The notes under the pieces were generated by a model. It ran no database searches. It was not told the origin of the DNA and saw nothing but the letters and a program-made list of their open reading frames with translations. Both the position numbers and the translations under genes were made by a program. Of a stretch of DNA of 64,000 nucleotides, positions 33,383 to 45,729 are shown one piece after another (within the stretch, counting starts at the first letter, position 1; every line of letters starts with the position of its first letter). Source of the DNA: Nematostella vectensis (Eukaryota; Cnidaria; Anthozoa; Actiniaria; Edwardsiidae); the NCBI RefSeq assembly GCF_932526225.1, contig NC_064036.1, forward strand, positions 17,754,953 to 17,818,952, in the 5' to 3' direction.

Positions 33383-36300
33383 TCAGTTATTATATTCCTC
33401 AACGATCTCTTCTAATGATATTGCATAAAATTGGTTTCCCTGCAAGCCAAACCAAAGTGTTATCAATAGTTGGATATGTCAACATCAAGCAAAGATCATA
33501 ACATACCTTGTTAGATCTCGGAGGATGGTTTTTCAACCCTTCCGGATACAGTTCGCGGATAACATCTAACAATAGCTGAGGGTACACAAGGGACCTCCCA
33601 TTCCCAATTCTACGCTCTCTCTGAAACAAACAAAAATTAATTCGAATAAAAACATCATTGTCCAGGTATAAACACAGCGCGGAATATTCGACGGCGCGCG
33701 CACTAAAACATGATTAGTTGAATAAAAACAAATAAATCGTATATATAAAAGAAAACAAAGCTTATTTCAATCGCAAAGAAGTTTTCCAGAAAATAAACCT
33801 CATTTCACAAACCATCTGAGATTGACAATAATTCAATCAATCACGACTTCAGCGCGCAAAACCAACCGGAAGGAACAACGGCATGACAAACAAATCTGTT
33901 CTAAAGAGCTATCACCTAGGGTTTTTTTGTAGGAAAGTAAGCCACTGCAAGTTTATGAGATTAGCGAGAGCATAAGACGATTTGATACTAAAGAAATGAT
34001 ACTAAAAATGTCTCTAACGGTGGCATTTTTACAAACATTCGAGAGGCTAAGAAACAAACACCAATAAGTAGGCTTCAGCGCAGTCCGGCAAACAATGGTA
34101 ACTTCTGTTGTGAAGTGCGATAAAGAAATTCTTTTTCAAAAAACTAAGACCAGTAATCGGAATTGAACCAAACCAATAATGATGAAACTAACCGCCAGAA
34201 ACTGGAACAGTGTCCTGTAAATATACCGCCTCGCGTTTACATCAGTAAAATCAACATCCTAGCTTTGCTCTAGTAAAAAGAGGCGCAAACGTTCGGGCGT
34301 CCTTTCTTCTCCACTGAAAATATGGCACAAGAAGTTGAACTTATCAAGTGGGATAACAAGAGGTTGTAACAACAGAATATCCCGCCACGAGGATACTCAC
34401 GTTTCGTCTTTTATGGAGGCTTCGAATTCGCGCATAACTTCGTGGAAACAACTCCTTGATTCTCTACATCGCCAGCAACAGCAGTCACTGTCTGAGCCTA
34501 CAAAAATAAATCACACAGCATGTAAGTCGACTTTTATAAGTTTTTTTTCTGAGAAAGACATCAAAATCTGTGCTATATTCGCGGGAAAAACAACAAAATC
34601 CGCGTTAGGACTGGGTCTGTTGCTATATTTGACTAGATCCCAGACCCCCGATTCTCACTCTGTCGCAACAGTAACACGCGCCTCCTCGCGGATTTTTCAC
34701 ACCTAAAGATGGACCGAAGCGCTCAAAGTAAGCAGTTTTTTGTGTGATTTTAGCATAGCCCTCATTGTTAAAAGGCAACCCATCTATCAATGATTTCACT
34801 TTAGGATCCAGAAGCTCTTTTAAGTATGCGAACTTAGTAACTGTTGCCGTGTTGGACTTATCAACCTGTGCCTCAAACATCCCATAGAATCGATTAAAAT
34901 CGAGAATAGATCCAGTGAACTTGTATATTTCAAGTTTTGGTAACTTGGCCAATTTGGTTTTCGATTGAGGCTATTTGTTAATCAAAATCATTCCACCACG
35001 CTTCAATTTCTTCGTCAGACACATTCTTCGTAAATTTCATCTCCTGGATTTCTAGTTTGACTGAATTTGCTTCACTAACCTTTGTTTCAAGGGTACTTAT
35101 CTGACGTGAGATGCTTCCCAGGTTCTGTTGTTCCAGTATTTTTTTCGATTGTGTCCCGATGAAGCGTAAGCTTTTGAGTTTTCCTTCCAGGGTTTGTTCC
35201 ATGTTCTCTATCGATGCTTCTGTTGTTTTAGCCATTCTCGTCCCACCAGGGGTGCCACTATATCGTAACTGTTTCCACGACACACTACTCACCTCACGTT
35301 GGCGTTTTACTATATTGTATTTAACTCTCGTTGTCGATTATTACAAGTGATTCTCAGAGCATCCAAACTCGCTTTCTCTCGCGATCACTCAATACATCAT
35401 ACCCCCCTCTATTAGGGGTTCAAATGACTTCCGGTTATACCAAACAATAGTTCACAAAAGTACGGAAAAGTTCTTGTTTCCCTTTACCATAACAACAAGG
35501 TTGTCGCCTTCTTTAGTAGCCTTCTTGAGTTCTCCTAGAGTCATTCCGCATATCGGGCCTGCTGGGCATGCGTTTTCTATGCATATTTTCGTCTCCAGGT
35601 AGTCCCTTACGTGTACGTAATCTGTCTGGGTCGCAGAGCTACTTTTCACCATGTGTTTTCCTAGGATGGTAACTGCCGAGCGAGCATGGGTTTTCGAACT
35701 TTTGGATGTCTTCGGGCTTTATTAGCCTCTCGAAGTCTTCCATTCTTTTTTTCCCATCTCCTTTCTGCCAGAGGAACTTTGAAGGCGTTTATCTACTTTT
35801 GAACCTGGCTCATATCAACACTTTGATCAGTGAACTGAAGGCCGTCTGGCTTTTCGACCTTAAGAAATCGGAAAAATCTTGATAGACATCCAAGGTAAGA
35901 CCTAACGGTACCATGTTTCCTTTCTGATTTCATCCTGTATAGCCATTATTGTCTCATTCATTGATCATTCTTCACCAAGATGGACCTCACCCGGAGACTT
36001 TCTTGAAATTATTCTTTTAATAATATTTTCTAGCTTAAAATATGGATAAACGATGACACAAAATGAAAAATCAAGGACTTTGACAAATTTTCAAGGCAAT
36101 CTTAAAAAAATTCCAGGACTTTTCAAGGACTAAATTCAAAATGTTCAAATTCAAGGAGTTTTCAAGGACTAACTGCATTTTCAAGGACTTTTCAAGGTTT
36201 GTGCGAACCCTGTAATTTCATTGAAAAAAAAAATCGCAAGAGCGATTATTCACAATCTAATTTGCCAAAAAATTGTGATGGCTTTGCGCACCAAACAAAC

Positions 36301-39300
36301 AAACCAAATATCGGTGCTGCTTTGTTGCGTGCTGTCCCCATACGCCCCCCGTATGTCATAACGTTCTGTGGTTGATAGATAGCAATTCGACTCTGTTTGA
36401 GTATTCAACCCAGCTTTCTGGCCCTCCATTGTATTTTGTTGCTCTGATGGAATATATGGCAATAAATGTAAAATTATTTGTGTGGGCAAAAAGCAACTAA
36501 TAAATTGGACGCAAATTAACATTTTGCTGTGTTGTGGCACTTGAAGATAATATTAGATTTGTCATTTTGTAACCATGTCGATCCTGAACTATAACATGCA
36601 AGTGATTGCATGTGTTCTTACCTTTGTTGACTTTTAAAGATAGTTTCATCTTCTTTCTGTAAGGGGTCCCATCATCATCACTCACAAGCTTTTTGGTAGC
36701 CATCCTACTGTTCTCAAACTTTTTCAACAATTGCTTCTTTAGAAGATACTGTAAAAAAAGTGAAAAAACATGATCAGCTATCTTTTGCTTGCATTCAATT
36801 CAGTGTTTGAAACAGTAGTTAGTACATGCTGAACATACGTAGTTCAGGCACAACAATCATAGTCAACGAGGAAGAGTGCCAGTTGAGTATTTTAACTCAA
36901 AGAAAAAAAAAGAACATTAAACCAACAGCAAAAAAGTACCTTAGTCACAAAATTTGTTTTTCTTTGTATAGCAGAATTTCACATTGTTTTTGTACTCACT
37001 ATTAAACAATTAGAGAATGAGTTCGAGTTTTATATGAGTCAATAGTCAATGAGGCACATAGCGCCAAATTGACTATTTGACTCATAGAAAATGAGAACAA
37101 ATTGTGTAATTGTTTTAGTAGAATGCAACATGAATTTATACTAATACTGTATGTATTGCTTTTCATGGAAGAAAACGCCGACTTTTTGCTACTCACTATC
37201 TATCACCTGATAGATAGTGAATACCTCAGCCAATCAGATTGCAGAATTCGTGATAGTATGCTAGTTGTTTTTTTAATGAACCTGGATAGTGAATGCTAGC
37301 CAGGTTTCAGCCAGATTGCAGGATTCCTGATGTATGCTAGTTGGTTTCTACTAAACGACTATATAATACGTACCCAGCCCTTGAAGTCTGAAGATGCATC
37401 TTCATCATAACCAGGCATGACAGAGCGTGGATCGATCTGGTTCAAGCATTTGTATTTTGTACAAAGCTCTTTGGCGATCCACTCAATAATACTAGGTGAC
37501 GGCTTGGGATTAAAGGCACTGACATGAACTTCGACCTGACGAATGATCCTTCGCACAAGCTCACTTGGCATACTTCCAGGATGTTGGCTCTTTAATTTTT
37601 TGTCAATTGCCGGGCCAAATTTATTTGGCAATCTAAAGGTTGATGGCAAATCCTTGGGCATTTCTCAAGTGGTAGGCAAGCTGCCTCTAAATGCATTGGA
37701 TCTCTTGAGTGGAGGTGGTCGTGGTGAAGCATCGATGTGTGAAGCATCAATGTCATCATCAGCTTCTGATGAAACTAAACGGCTGTTATTCTCACCATCT
37801 TGATTAGATGAGAGTGAAACAGTTGTGAAGGTTCTTGAAGACACAGAAGATGTTTTGCTTGTTTGTCCTGATATGGAGCTGGTGTTAATTTGAGATGTGG
37901 GTCTTGTGGCTGCCGCTACATCTGCACTGTCCTGTAGACAAATTTAACACAACACGTGTTAATCTATACAAAGTAGAGCATAGATCATTTTAATTTTGAT
38001 AGAATTGAAATTATTTAACTTGTTCTAATACTAAGCAATTGTTGGACAAGATTTTTTGTGCTATTAACTGGGAATTATAAGGCATCTAAAATCATCTGTA
38101 GGCTATTGACCAATCAGAAAATGTTGTACAGACTACAATGGATAATGATTATCAGTGTGGCAGAATCCTTGAAGCTCAATCTTAAGAAACATAGAGGCAA
38201 TAATGTAATATGCAAAAAAGTGGTAGAAAAAGTGGTTATGCTGAATATTGACCAGTAATTTATGAATTTTATATTTTTATCCTATTTTATATACAGTTAC
38301 AATTTATCATGCCCCACTTGGAAAGCAGCTGCTAAACTTTTGTTAAGTTAGTAGTTGCAGTGGGTAGCGTGAGAAAATAAAATCTATGTTTGTATGAACC
38401 AAGCATGTTTAGTACAAAACTGTAGCATACTCTTTCATAATGCACTTATGTTATTGGAAAGCCCCCCCACCCCCCCCCCCCCCCCCCACTGCCAAGGGAT
38501 CTTTAAAGCATTTATAATCCCCCACTATGTATTTCAGCGCTTCCCACATTTTTGTAAAAAAGTGCAAAGACCCTGTCTTTCATGCACAATTCTTAAATCT
38601 ACCTGCTTTCTTGTAGGGGTGCAGGGCTTTCCGCTGACTTAGTGTTTAATGGATCTACTTACAAGCTTCCGAAATAAAGCCCGGAGATGAACTCTAACAG
38701 TTATAACCTCATTCTTAAATTCTTCTTCCACATCTTCTCTCTCGAATATCGAGAATGTATCCCCATCAATCTTCCTCTCTATAATGAAAATTCATATTAT
38801 AACCATTACAAGTGGATCTAAGATACTGGCATCCATCCAATTTAATATAATAATAAGCTAATTACAGAATATATTTTTTTTTGGCTTTAAAAAAAGCCAA
38901 AAATATCAGGTTAAAAAAGTATGAAGCCAAACAAATCGCAATTGCGCGCAACTTGCATTTTGCAAGGGCTTTAAAGAAAAAAACTATATCACCAGTTCTT
39001 AAAAATAGTATCTAAAAACATTAATTCACAAAAGGTGTGACTTATGGAATGTTGGACTTGCACTGTTTCTTATATTACAGGCCATTTGGAGAATCAGCTT
39101 TGTGTGGGAATTGACCTGCATCAGTCACAAAGTGTGTTTCCATTTAATATTCCCCATGGGTGACAAATTATTTTTGACCCCCTCTCCTAGGAATGTCCAC
39201 CAATTTGCATATTTTCTCAAAATTTACTGTATTTTTTATGCCCTCTTCCACTCCCCCCCTCCCCAGTTATTTCCATTGTCTCAAAATGTAATATTTTTAA

Positions 39301-39909
39301 GAAACCAGCAATTTTGTTGGAAAGTGATTTTGAGAAAGAATAAATTTGTTGTTCACAAAATTTCATTAGAAATAAAGCATGCATTTGCGTGAAAAAAAAA
39401 CATGTCGGTTTTGGCGGGAAAACTGGTCACGTGACCTAGTGAAATCAAAAATCTTTAAACCAGTTATTTGTCATTCTAATTATCGTAGCAAGTAACACCA
39501 ATGGATTTGTTTAGCTTTCTAATGTTTTAAAGAGTAAAAACATAAAGCCTTCGCGAGAAATTTAACGCGAAAAACATCCTAGTTTGAGCGGGAAAACCTG
39601 GTCACGTGACTTGTGTGCCCACAAAAACATCTAAATCAACTGAAATTAAACATTAACACGAGATATATTGACTGAAATATCGAGGTCAAAGCTATTTTAA
39701 ATATAAAAAAAGGGATACTCATCAATACATGCAAATTTAAAGACGATCAAAGAAGCGAAGCAAGTGCGACTTCGATCCAAAAGTATGAGTTGCTGTAACT
39801 TACTTTTCAATGCATCGTTTGCTTCATTTGGAAGTCCAGCTTCTTCTAACTTCGCGTATAATTCGAGATACGTGAGTCCTAGAAGATCAGCACGATCTAG
39901 GCCCGCCAT
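33383..39909 (-). CDS. SAMD3-like / SAM-domain-type gene, seven exons, one in-frame stop
   Basis: Exons: 39804-39909, 38663-38778, 37374-37931, 36622-36748, 34401-34497, 33507-33618 and 33383-33439. Every junction has GT-AG ends and matching phase, giving about 390 codons. The first two exons resemble a SAM-like helix bundle (LELYAKLEEAGLP, RKIDGDTFSIFEREDVEEEF). Exon 3 holds a Ser-rich linker and a block (RRIIRQVEVHVSAF, KELCTKYKCL) found in SAMD3-like proteins, which are abundant in fish and invertebrates. Exon 5 is Cys-rich (CCCWRCRESRSC). A TGA at 37665-37667 interrupts exon 3. Exon 6 needs the second AG of a tandem acceptor. Function unknown. Confidence 0.68.
34623..35292 (-). pseudogene. 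BEL/Pao Gag fragment (DUF1759-like) in an intron
   Basis: 35234 down to about 34978 encodes a coiled-coil Gag start (ENMEQTLEGKLKSLRFIG). After a frameshift, 34952 to about 34700 encodes LPKLEIYKFTGSILDFNRF and KELLDPKVKSLIDGLPF, the hallmark of the BEL/Pao Gag-like domain. Just upstream of the Met, the minus strand reads GTGGCACCCCTGGTGGGACG, a plausible tRNA-type primer-binding site. An LTR may extend to about 35448, but no second LTR was found. It lies between exons 4 and 5 of the SAMD3-like gene. Confidence 0.75.
35452..35752 (-). pseudogene. Fragment resembling tyrosine-recombinase-associated multicopy protein
   Basis: Two frames, one base apart, join as MEDFERLIKPEDIQKFE and then HARSAVTILGKHMV ... 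CIENACPAGPICGMTL and GELKKATKEGDNLVVMV. I recall this pattern from uncharacterised cnidarian proteins with a C-terminal tyrosine recombinase-like fold; the catalytic part is absent here. A further related phrase (LGLTLDVYQDFSDFL) lies near 35850-35920. Confidence 0.35.
36060..36215. repeat. Short interspersed repeat with TTCAAGGACTTTTCAAGGA motifs
   Basis: TCAAGGACTTTTCAAGG and variants occur at least six times in 150 bp, ending at TGCGAACCCTGTAA. The high internal repetition and lack of coding suggest a MITE-like intronic repeat. Confidence 0.55.
39425..39436. promoter_or_regulatory. Palindromic E-box, first of a pair
   Basis: GGTCACGTGACC is a perfect 12-bp palindrome containing the CACGTG core bound by bHLH-ZIP factors such as USF, MITF or TFEB. 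A related copy, GGTCACGTGACT, is at 39600-39611. Both lie in intron 1 of the SAMD3-like gene, within a direct repeat of about 30 bp that begins GCGGGAAAA. Confidence 0.45.
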
Positions 39910-40124
39910 TTCGCACCGAACTTAACTCTAACTCGAGCCATTGAAGTCCGAGCGAAAAAGGGCGTGAATTTTAGTTGCTTGCTTGTTTTGTCACATTATC
40001 ATGTGACTGTAATGAACCATGCTGATTGGATAGTTCAGTATTTGAGACGTGTTGATTGGTTGAAATTAAACACGTGGGTGAGTACAAACACGTTTTTGAT
40101 CGCTCTTCGCCCTGCTAAAACAAA
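39910..40124. promoter_or_regulatory. Candidate bidirectional promoter
   Basis: Only 215 bp separate the minus-strand start at 39909 from the plus-strand start at 40125. Two inverted CCAAT boxes (GATTGG at 40024-40029 and 40054-40059) and an E-box-like CACGTG near 40071 are present; no TATA box is evident. Head-to-head spacing with paired CCAAT boxes is typical of bidirectional promoters. Confidence 0.5.
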
Positions 40125-43100
40125 ATGGCGAGATTTCGGTATTTGTGGCCGCTTTGCGTATTCGCAGCCCTCCATTTCTCTGACTTATTGAGCAACATTA
40201 ATATTGTCCATAGTAACAATCCTAATTTCTCTGTGATATGTGGTATCGAAGGATGTACGACCAAATATAGCAAGTACAACAGCTTACATAGACACATATC
40301 ACGCCGACATCGTTCGTGATTGGGATTTGATGCACATGCGCATCAAATCGATTTGAAGCGAAATGCAGCAGTTTACTGCCTGAGGTAGGTTCTATGCCAT
40401 TTTATAACTCTAAAGTTGATAGTTACACCCAACCGGGAAGGGGGGGGGGGGGCGCTGGGTTGTACTTTTTAAGCCCTATCTCATATATTGATTATCTGGA
40501 AATTTACTATGGGAATTTCAGAGGGATGGGTGGGGGAAGGGTCACATCTCAAGCGGGGGTTATGCATATTTTCTGGAATCACAGAATGCCACTATACAAT
40601 GCCAAAATAATGTCTCTTGACATTAATTATTGCACAGTGGACCTTCCCAAATTCGAATCCGAATGGACCTTCCACAAATCTTTGCGATCCACTTGCACAC
40701 TGTCAAATTTGTCAGTAATGAAAACGAGGTCAGGGTACATGAACATGAGGTCAGGGTAAAATTGCTTGGTGCATGCATATTACAAATGATTGTGGATACT
40801 ATCCAGGAAGGTCCATTGAAGGTGAACATTTCGGGAGCACCTGAGGTATGAACACAGAGGTTGGGGCCTTGCCCCCTAGACACTTTTAAAATCTGGAGGT
40901 CCTGGAATGGGGGATTCCAGCTATAATGAAATGCACGCTCATGTTACCACATGCTAACAGCATGCTGCACACGTTTCCTTCGGTGCTTTATAATAAAGCA
41001 CACACTGCATGCTGGTAGTTGCATGAAGCAGGAGCCAGTAGTCACCTCTGTGATGCAATTGATGACATCTGTGATGATATGTCTAACCCCTTTGATGGCC
41101 TTGAGACTGAATGGCTGCAGGATGCATGTATCAAGGAACATTTTGGAACATTTTGTGGTAAATAATATTATTATAACCATTGAATACTGGTATTATATCA
41201 CAGCTAGCAATTATCCAGCTCATAGCTCAGACTATTGTTTCAATAATAGAATCAGTTATGTTTCCCTGTATGGAACAACATTTGCAGCCCAACCACAAGT
41301 TTGTCTTACGAATAAAGTCAAGGCTTTTTGCCAGCAACTCTGAGGTTTCAGAAATTATACTTATTTATACTTCTCCAGGCGCTGGTTTACACAAAACCAA
41401 TATCTAGTGTCAGATTCAGGGTAAAGGGGAGCCAATTCCAAAAGCACAATAATTAAGTTGGGCATGACTCAACAGATAAGGATTAAAATTATACTTGTTT
41501 TACCTTTGCAGGAACCAGTGCCAAAGGAGTTTGGGAAGAAAATGGTCTACAAAGGAACTGGTAACAAACGGCGAATAGTAGAAGTTAGAAGAACATTTTA
41601 CTATGTACCATTCCTGAAAGCCTTTCAAAAACTGTTGTCTGAAACAGACATTCTGCAATTACTTCTTACCAATAATGGCTACAGCATGGACAACAAATTA
41701 AGATGTTCCTGCAGATTGTACTCTATCATGATGAAATACAACTCTGCAATGCTGTTGGCAACCGAGTAAGAACACATAAGCTGTATATGTTTTATTTTAT
41801 CAGCTTAAATCTACCACTTCAATACAGAACAAAACTACAGGATATCCATTTAGTTGCCATTAAGGAAAGGAAAATGGATTTGATGTCATCTTTGAACCTC
41901 TTCTTTTGGAGTTGGAGCAGCTGGCAACTCCTGATGGTTACCAATTTACGCTAAGTGAAGAAACGTACATAAATCTGCAAGGGGCACTGGCTGCATACAT
42001 TGCTGATACACCAGCCAGCCACGAAGCTGCAGGATTCAAAGAAGGGGTTGGCTTATCATTTAAAAAGTGTAGGCACTGCCATGCAACTTTCGAGGAAGTG
42101 CAATCAAACTTTCTTGAGGAAAACTTTCATGCACGCAGCCTCCAAGAACACCTGCATTACCTAGACTCCATAAAAGAATGTGAAGATTCCTTATTGCAAC
42201 ATCTTAGCATGGTTTATGGGGTTAACAGAGCAAGCATACTTTTAGATTTTCCCTATTTTGATGTTTGTGAACAGATGCCTCAGGATGTTATGCATGTTCT
42301 ATTTGAGGGTGTTATCCCTTATACAGTTAAATTAGTCTTACATCATTTCATTAGAATTGAAAAGCAGCTAACTATCCAGCAGCTAAATAGAAAACTAATT
42401 GGGTTTAACTATGCTTATTTTAACAAAAAGTACCAACCAAATCCATTTAGCCAACAGGATTTTTATATTGATGGCGACTGTAAGTTTAGTCAAGATGCAG
42501 ATCAAATGTGGATGCTGTCTACAATCCTGCTTTTTCTTGTTGACGACTTTATTGACCTTCAGGGTGAACATTGGCATTTATATTTGTTGTTAATGGACAT
42601 AACTAGAATATCACTTTCAGCAGTATTAAGCTTGAAAAACGGTTTCCAGATAAAACTACTGATTAATTATTTTCTTACTTTGTTTAAGACACTTTTTCCT
42701 GAATGTAATATAATTCCGAAAATGCATTACTTATTCCACTTTCCAAGGTTATTACTTTTCTTGGGCCCCTCATCAATTTTTGGTGTATGAGAATGGAATC
42801 AAAACATTCCTATTTTAAATCAATGCGTAGTGTTGTCGGCTATAAGAATGTTCCATTCTCCTTGGCCAAACGACAACAAAAGCTATCATGTCTCTCTGCA
42901 TTGGACTTGAAACAATCTCAAAATCAGGTTGGTAAATCTAAGCGTCTAACTCAACAAGAACAAAATAGAGCTACTGACCGATTACAAAACTTTTTTTAAC
43001 ATAGATATACAGCTAATTACAACTATTTACAGTCGCTCTTGGGCAGAGGTTGATAATATTAAGTATGTTTCAAAAGAATGTGTTCTTTTTACAGGATCTG

Positions 43101-43330
43101 ATGACAATGGAAACCCAGTATTTAGCAAACTAGACAGTATAGTAGTTGTAAATGATCCTGACCACATATTTTTCCAGTGTCAGCCTATGGATACGGTTGG
43201 CTTTGATGATGAAATGGGTGCATATAAATTACAGGTGCCAAAAATGGCATCAGGGTTAGAAATGTATACTTAAAACCAACTGAAAATTCATCAGCCCCTA
43301 CAGCTTGTTAACCACAAAGGGGTACTTATG
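40125..43330 (+). pseudogene. Transposon-derived C2H2 multicopy gene, decayed
   Basis: The first exon encodes VICGIEGCTTKYSKYNSLHRH, a C2H2 finger after a hydrophobic start. Later segments: near 41042-41158 (NPFDGLETEWLQD), 41512-41770 (VRRTFYYVPFLKAFQKLL), 41703-41875 (LQIVLYHDEIQLCNAVG), 41875-42765 (CRHCHATFEEVQSNF, MPQDVMHVLFEGVIPY, PECNIIPKMHYLFHF) and 42766-43273 (FWCMRMESKHSYFK). Together these match a large uncharacterised family common in fish and cnidarians, probably transposase-derived. Frame breaks occur near 41703 (with a deletion), 41875 and 42765, so it is a pseudogene. The 3' part ends near VPKMASGLEMYT. Confidence 0.72.
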
Positions 43331-44690
43331 TGCTAGTAGATGGAATCTAGAACTTAAAGTGAGTACTTGTAGAGTGATTTTATTCAACCAGTGAAGCAGA
43401 GATTAATTCAGACTATTACTCCTCAACTCTATTGTTTTCGTTTTGTCTATTTGATGGTAACAGTATTTTTTATTTAAACATATTTTTCATTTGCTTCAAG
43501 AGCAAAGTAATTTTAATTACAGTTTAATTACATTCTACCATAATTGTTTGATCTGTTAAATAAAATCACTCTACCAAGGCTCCTTTGCTGTAGCATGGGA
43601 AGCATACTGTGCTGTGCAGTTAAGCTTGAAGTGCAAGGTTTTGTCATTTAAAGTTCTGTTGTTAGGTTTTAAGATTTCACATGGTAGGTGTTATAGGCAA
43701 GTACCATCCTGAAAATAGTGCATGTTTTTCATAACCATGTATCAACTTTGCCTTGAGAAGAGACATATATCAACGCCAAGTGCATTGTTTTAATGCCTAA
43801 ACTTGCTGTTTTAACACATTGACAAAACTATATTCGCTAGCTCAACTGCATAAGCGCAGAATACAGGTTATGTTGCATTAAAATATTGCCTACACAAGAC
43901 AAAATATGAAGTAAACTAATGTTTCGCATTGGTCTAACATAATTGTGCCATATTATTTGGGTTATTTTAATTGGGTTTGAATAAAATTAAATATTCTTCA
44001 GACAGTGAGTGTGCTTGTGTGTTGCCTTATTTATCTTTCCTCTATATTTTGAAAAACAATGATGATTATGGTGGATGTCGTAATTGAAATGAAACAGTGT
44101 CATCTGAATTTATTGCAGTACTCAAATGTAAGGGGTTATGGTTATAGCTGCCATGACACCATCATTAATTTGATGAAGATAAAGGGCAAGTGAATAAACA
44201 ATGATGTCCAATCGACACGCTCAGTTTGCTTCGCAAGTTGCTTTAATACCATTAACAGTCAATGTACATAAGTTTTCATTTTCCCAAGGAAAATTCTTAG
44301 TTGGAAAGTCTCCGCTCTCAATAAAAATCATAAAGCACTAGCTCTCATAAGGATGTACTAGATAAGGATGTACCTAAGTATTCTTAAAAAAAGAGTCTAA
44401 TCACTTAAAAGTAGGATAAAAAATATTGCACTCTAAAAGTTTAGAAATACTTTGCTAAATTTAAGTTCCAATACTAAATACAAGTGTTTATGTCTTGTCA
44501 TGTTACTTAAATTTAGTTATTATAAATATAGTCAACTAAAATATAGGGTTATTTTCAAATGTACTTATCTTTAGTGTGGTTTTCCTATAAAATAGACAAA
44601 GTCCTAGATATGAGGTCATACATCCTAAATATGAGTAAAGGTACCATGGATCTTAGTGAATTTCACTCAATATTAGTGGGCGAAATAGGG
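43331..44690. other. AT-rich intergenic interval
   Basis: No ORF, exon or repeat that I can support between the C2H2 pseudogene and LINE 2. Confidence 0.5.
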
Positions 44691-45021
44691 ATATTACTAA
44701 AATTGAGTGATCACTTTTTTCAGTGTGACCTTAGATTGTACGCCTCAGATCGGCCAGGCTCTAAAAGGGATTTTAGCTAGGCCGGAGCATAACCGTGGAG
44801 ACAGCGATGAACAAGTAGAAGGATCTTTAAACGGATTCTGAAGACAACAGGGAGCCAATGTAGATTAACAAGGACAGGAGTACTGTGCTAGAATTTGGGC
44901 ACTTAACACACAACGCGTGCAGCAGCATTTAGTATTCGTTGCAGACGGTTAACTTGATAAGTGGAAATCTGGTAGAGTAGCGAGTTGCAGTAATCCAAAT
45001 GCGACGTCACAAAAGAATGTA

Positions 45022-45706
45022 TCAGAACTTTACAAGCATCTTCAGTGAGGTATTTCCTAATCTGCCGGATGAAGTACAGACCCCGGAATGCCTTGCTGCA
45101 AACCTTGCTCCATGCACGCTCATAGACATGTTCTTGTCAAAATATGCGCCTAAGTTCCTTTCATTTGATAGGTGCTTGATATCTGAGGCACCCACAGAAA
45201 TGGAGTTGATGTTGACTTTGTCCAGTTGCTGCCGGGAGCCGATCAAAAGGAACTCAGTCTTTGCATCATTAATCTTGAGACGATGGCTGATTATCGATGC
45301 CCGAACATCCGAAATGAAGCGTTTCCATCGCTTTTATAGCGTTGTGCACAGGCATTAGATGGTTTATAGGAAAGGCAGAGCGGTGTGTTACCTGCATAGC
45401 CGTAGGCATTAGTGAGATGTTGCTTTTAAGGAAGTCAAGAAGGATGTCATGTTCAATGGTATCAAAGGCAGCACTAAGATCTAACAAGACTAGAAGTGTG
45501 ATTTCCTGCCTATCCATGCTCATCAGGATGTCATTCTGAACTTTCAATAATGCAGTCTCAGTCGAGTGATCTTGTCTGCAGGATGACTGGTTCTCAGGAA
45601 GAGCGTTCGATGAGCAATGTGTTAGTAACTGAGCAATTGCCGCTTTCTCAGCAGCCTTAGCAACGAATGGGAGGTTACTGACGGGCCTGAAGTTCTTAAA
45701 CATCAA
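45022..45706 (-). pseudogene. LINE 2 reverse transcriptase, palm deleted
   Basis: 45269-45706 encodes the fingers and start of the palm (SSCRQDHSTETALLKVQNDI, LLVLLDLSAAFDTIEHDIL). 45022-45246 encodes the thumb-side block. The catalytic ADD segment expected between them is absent, so it could not be active. Confidence 0.78.
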
Positions 45707-45729
45707 TTACAAGCCAAGTTTTTTAAATA

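Noticed and set aside
33660-34400. Additional exon of the SAMD3-like gene between exons 5 and 6
   Set aside because: No segment with both splice sites and an open frame was found; the direct join works if the second AG is used.
35262-35448. A defined BEL/Pao LTR
   Set aside because: A plausible TG start and a primer-site-like end exist, but without a second LTR or target duplication the limits are guesswork.
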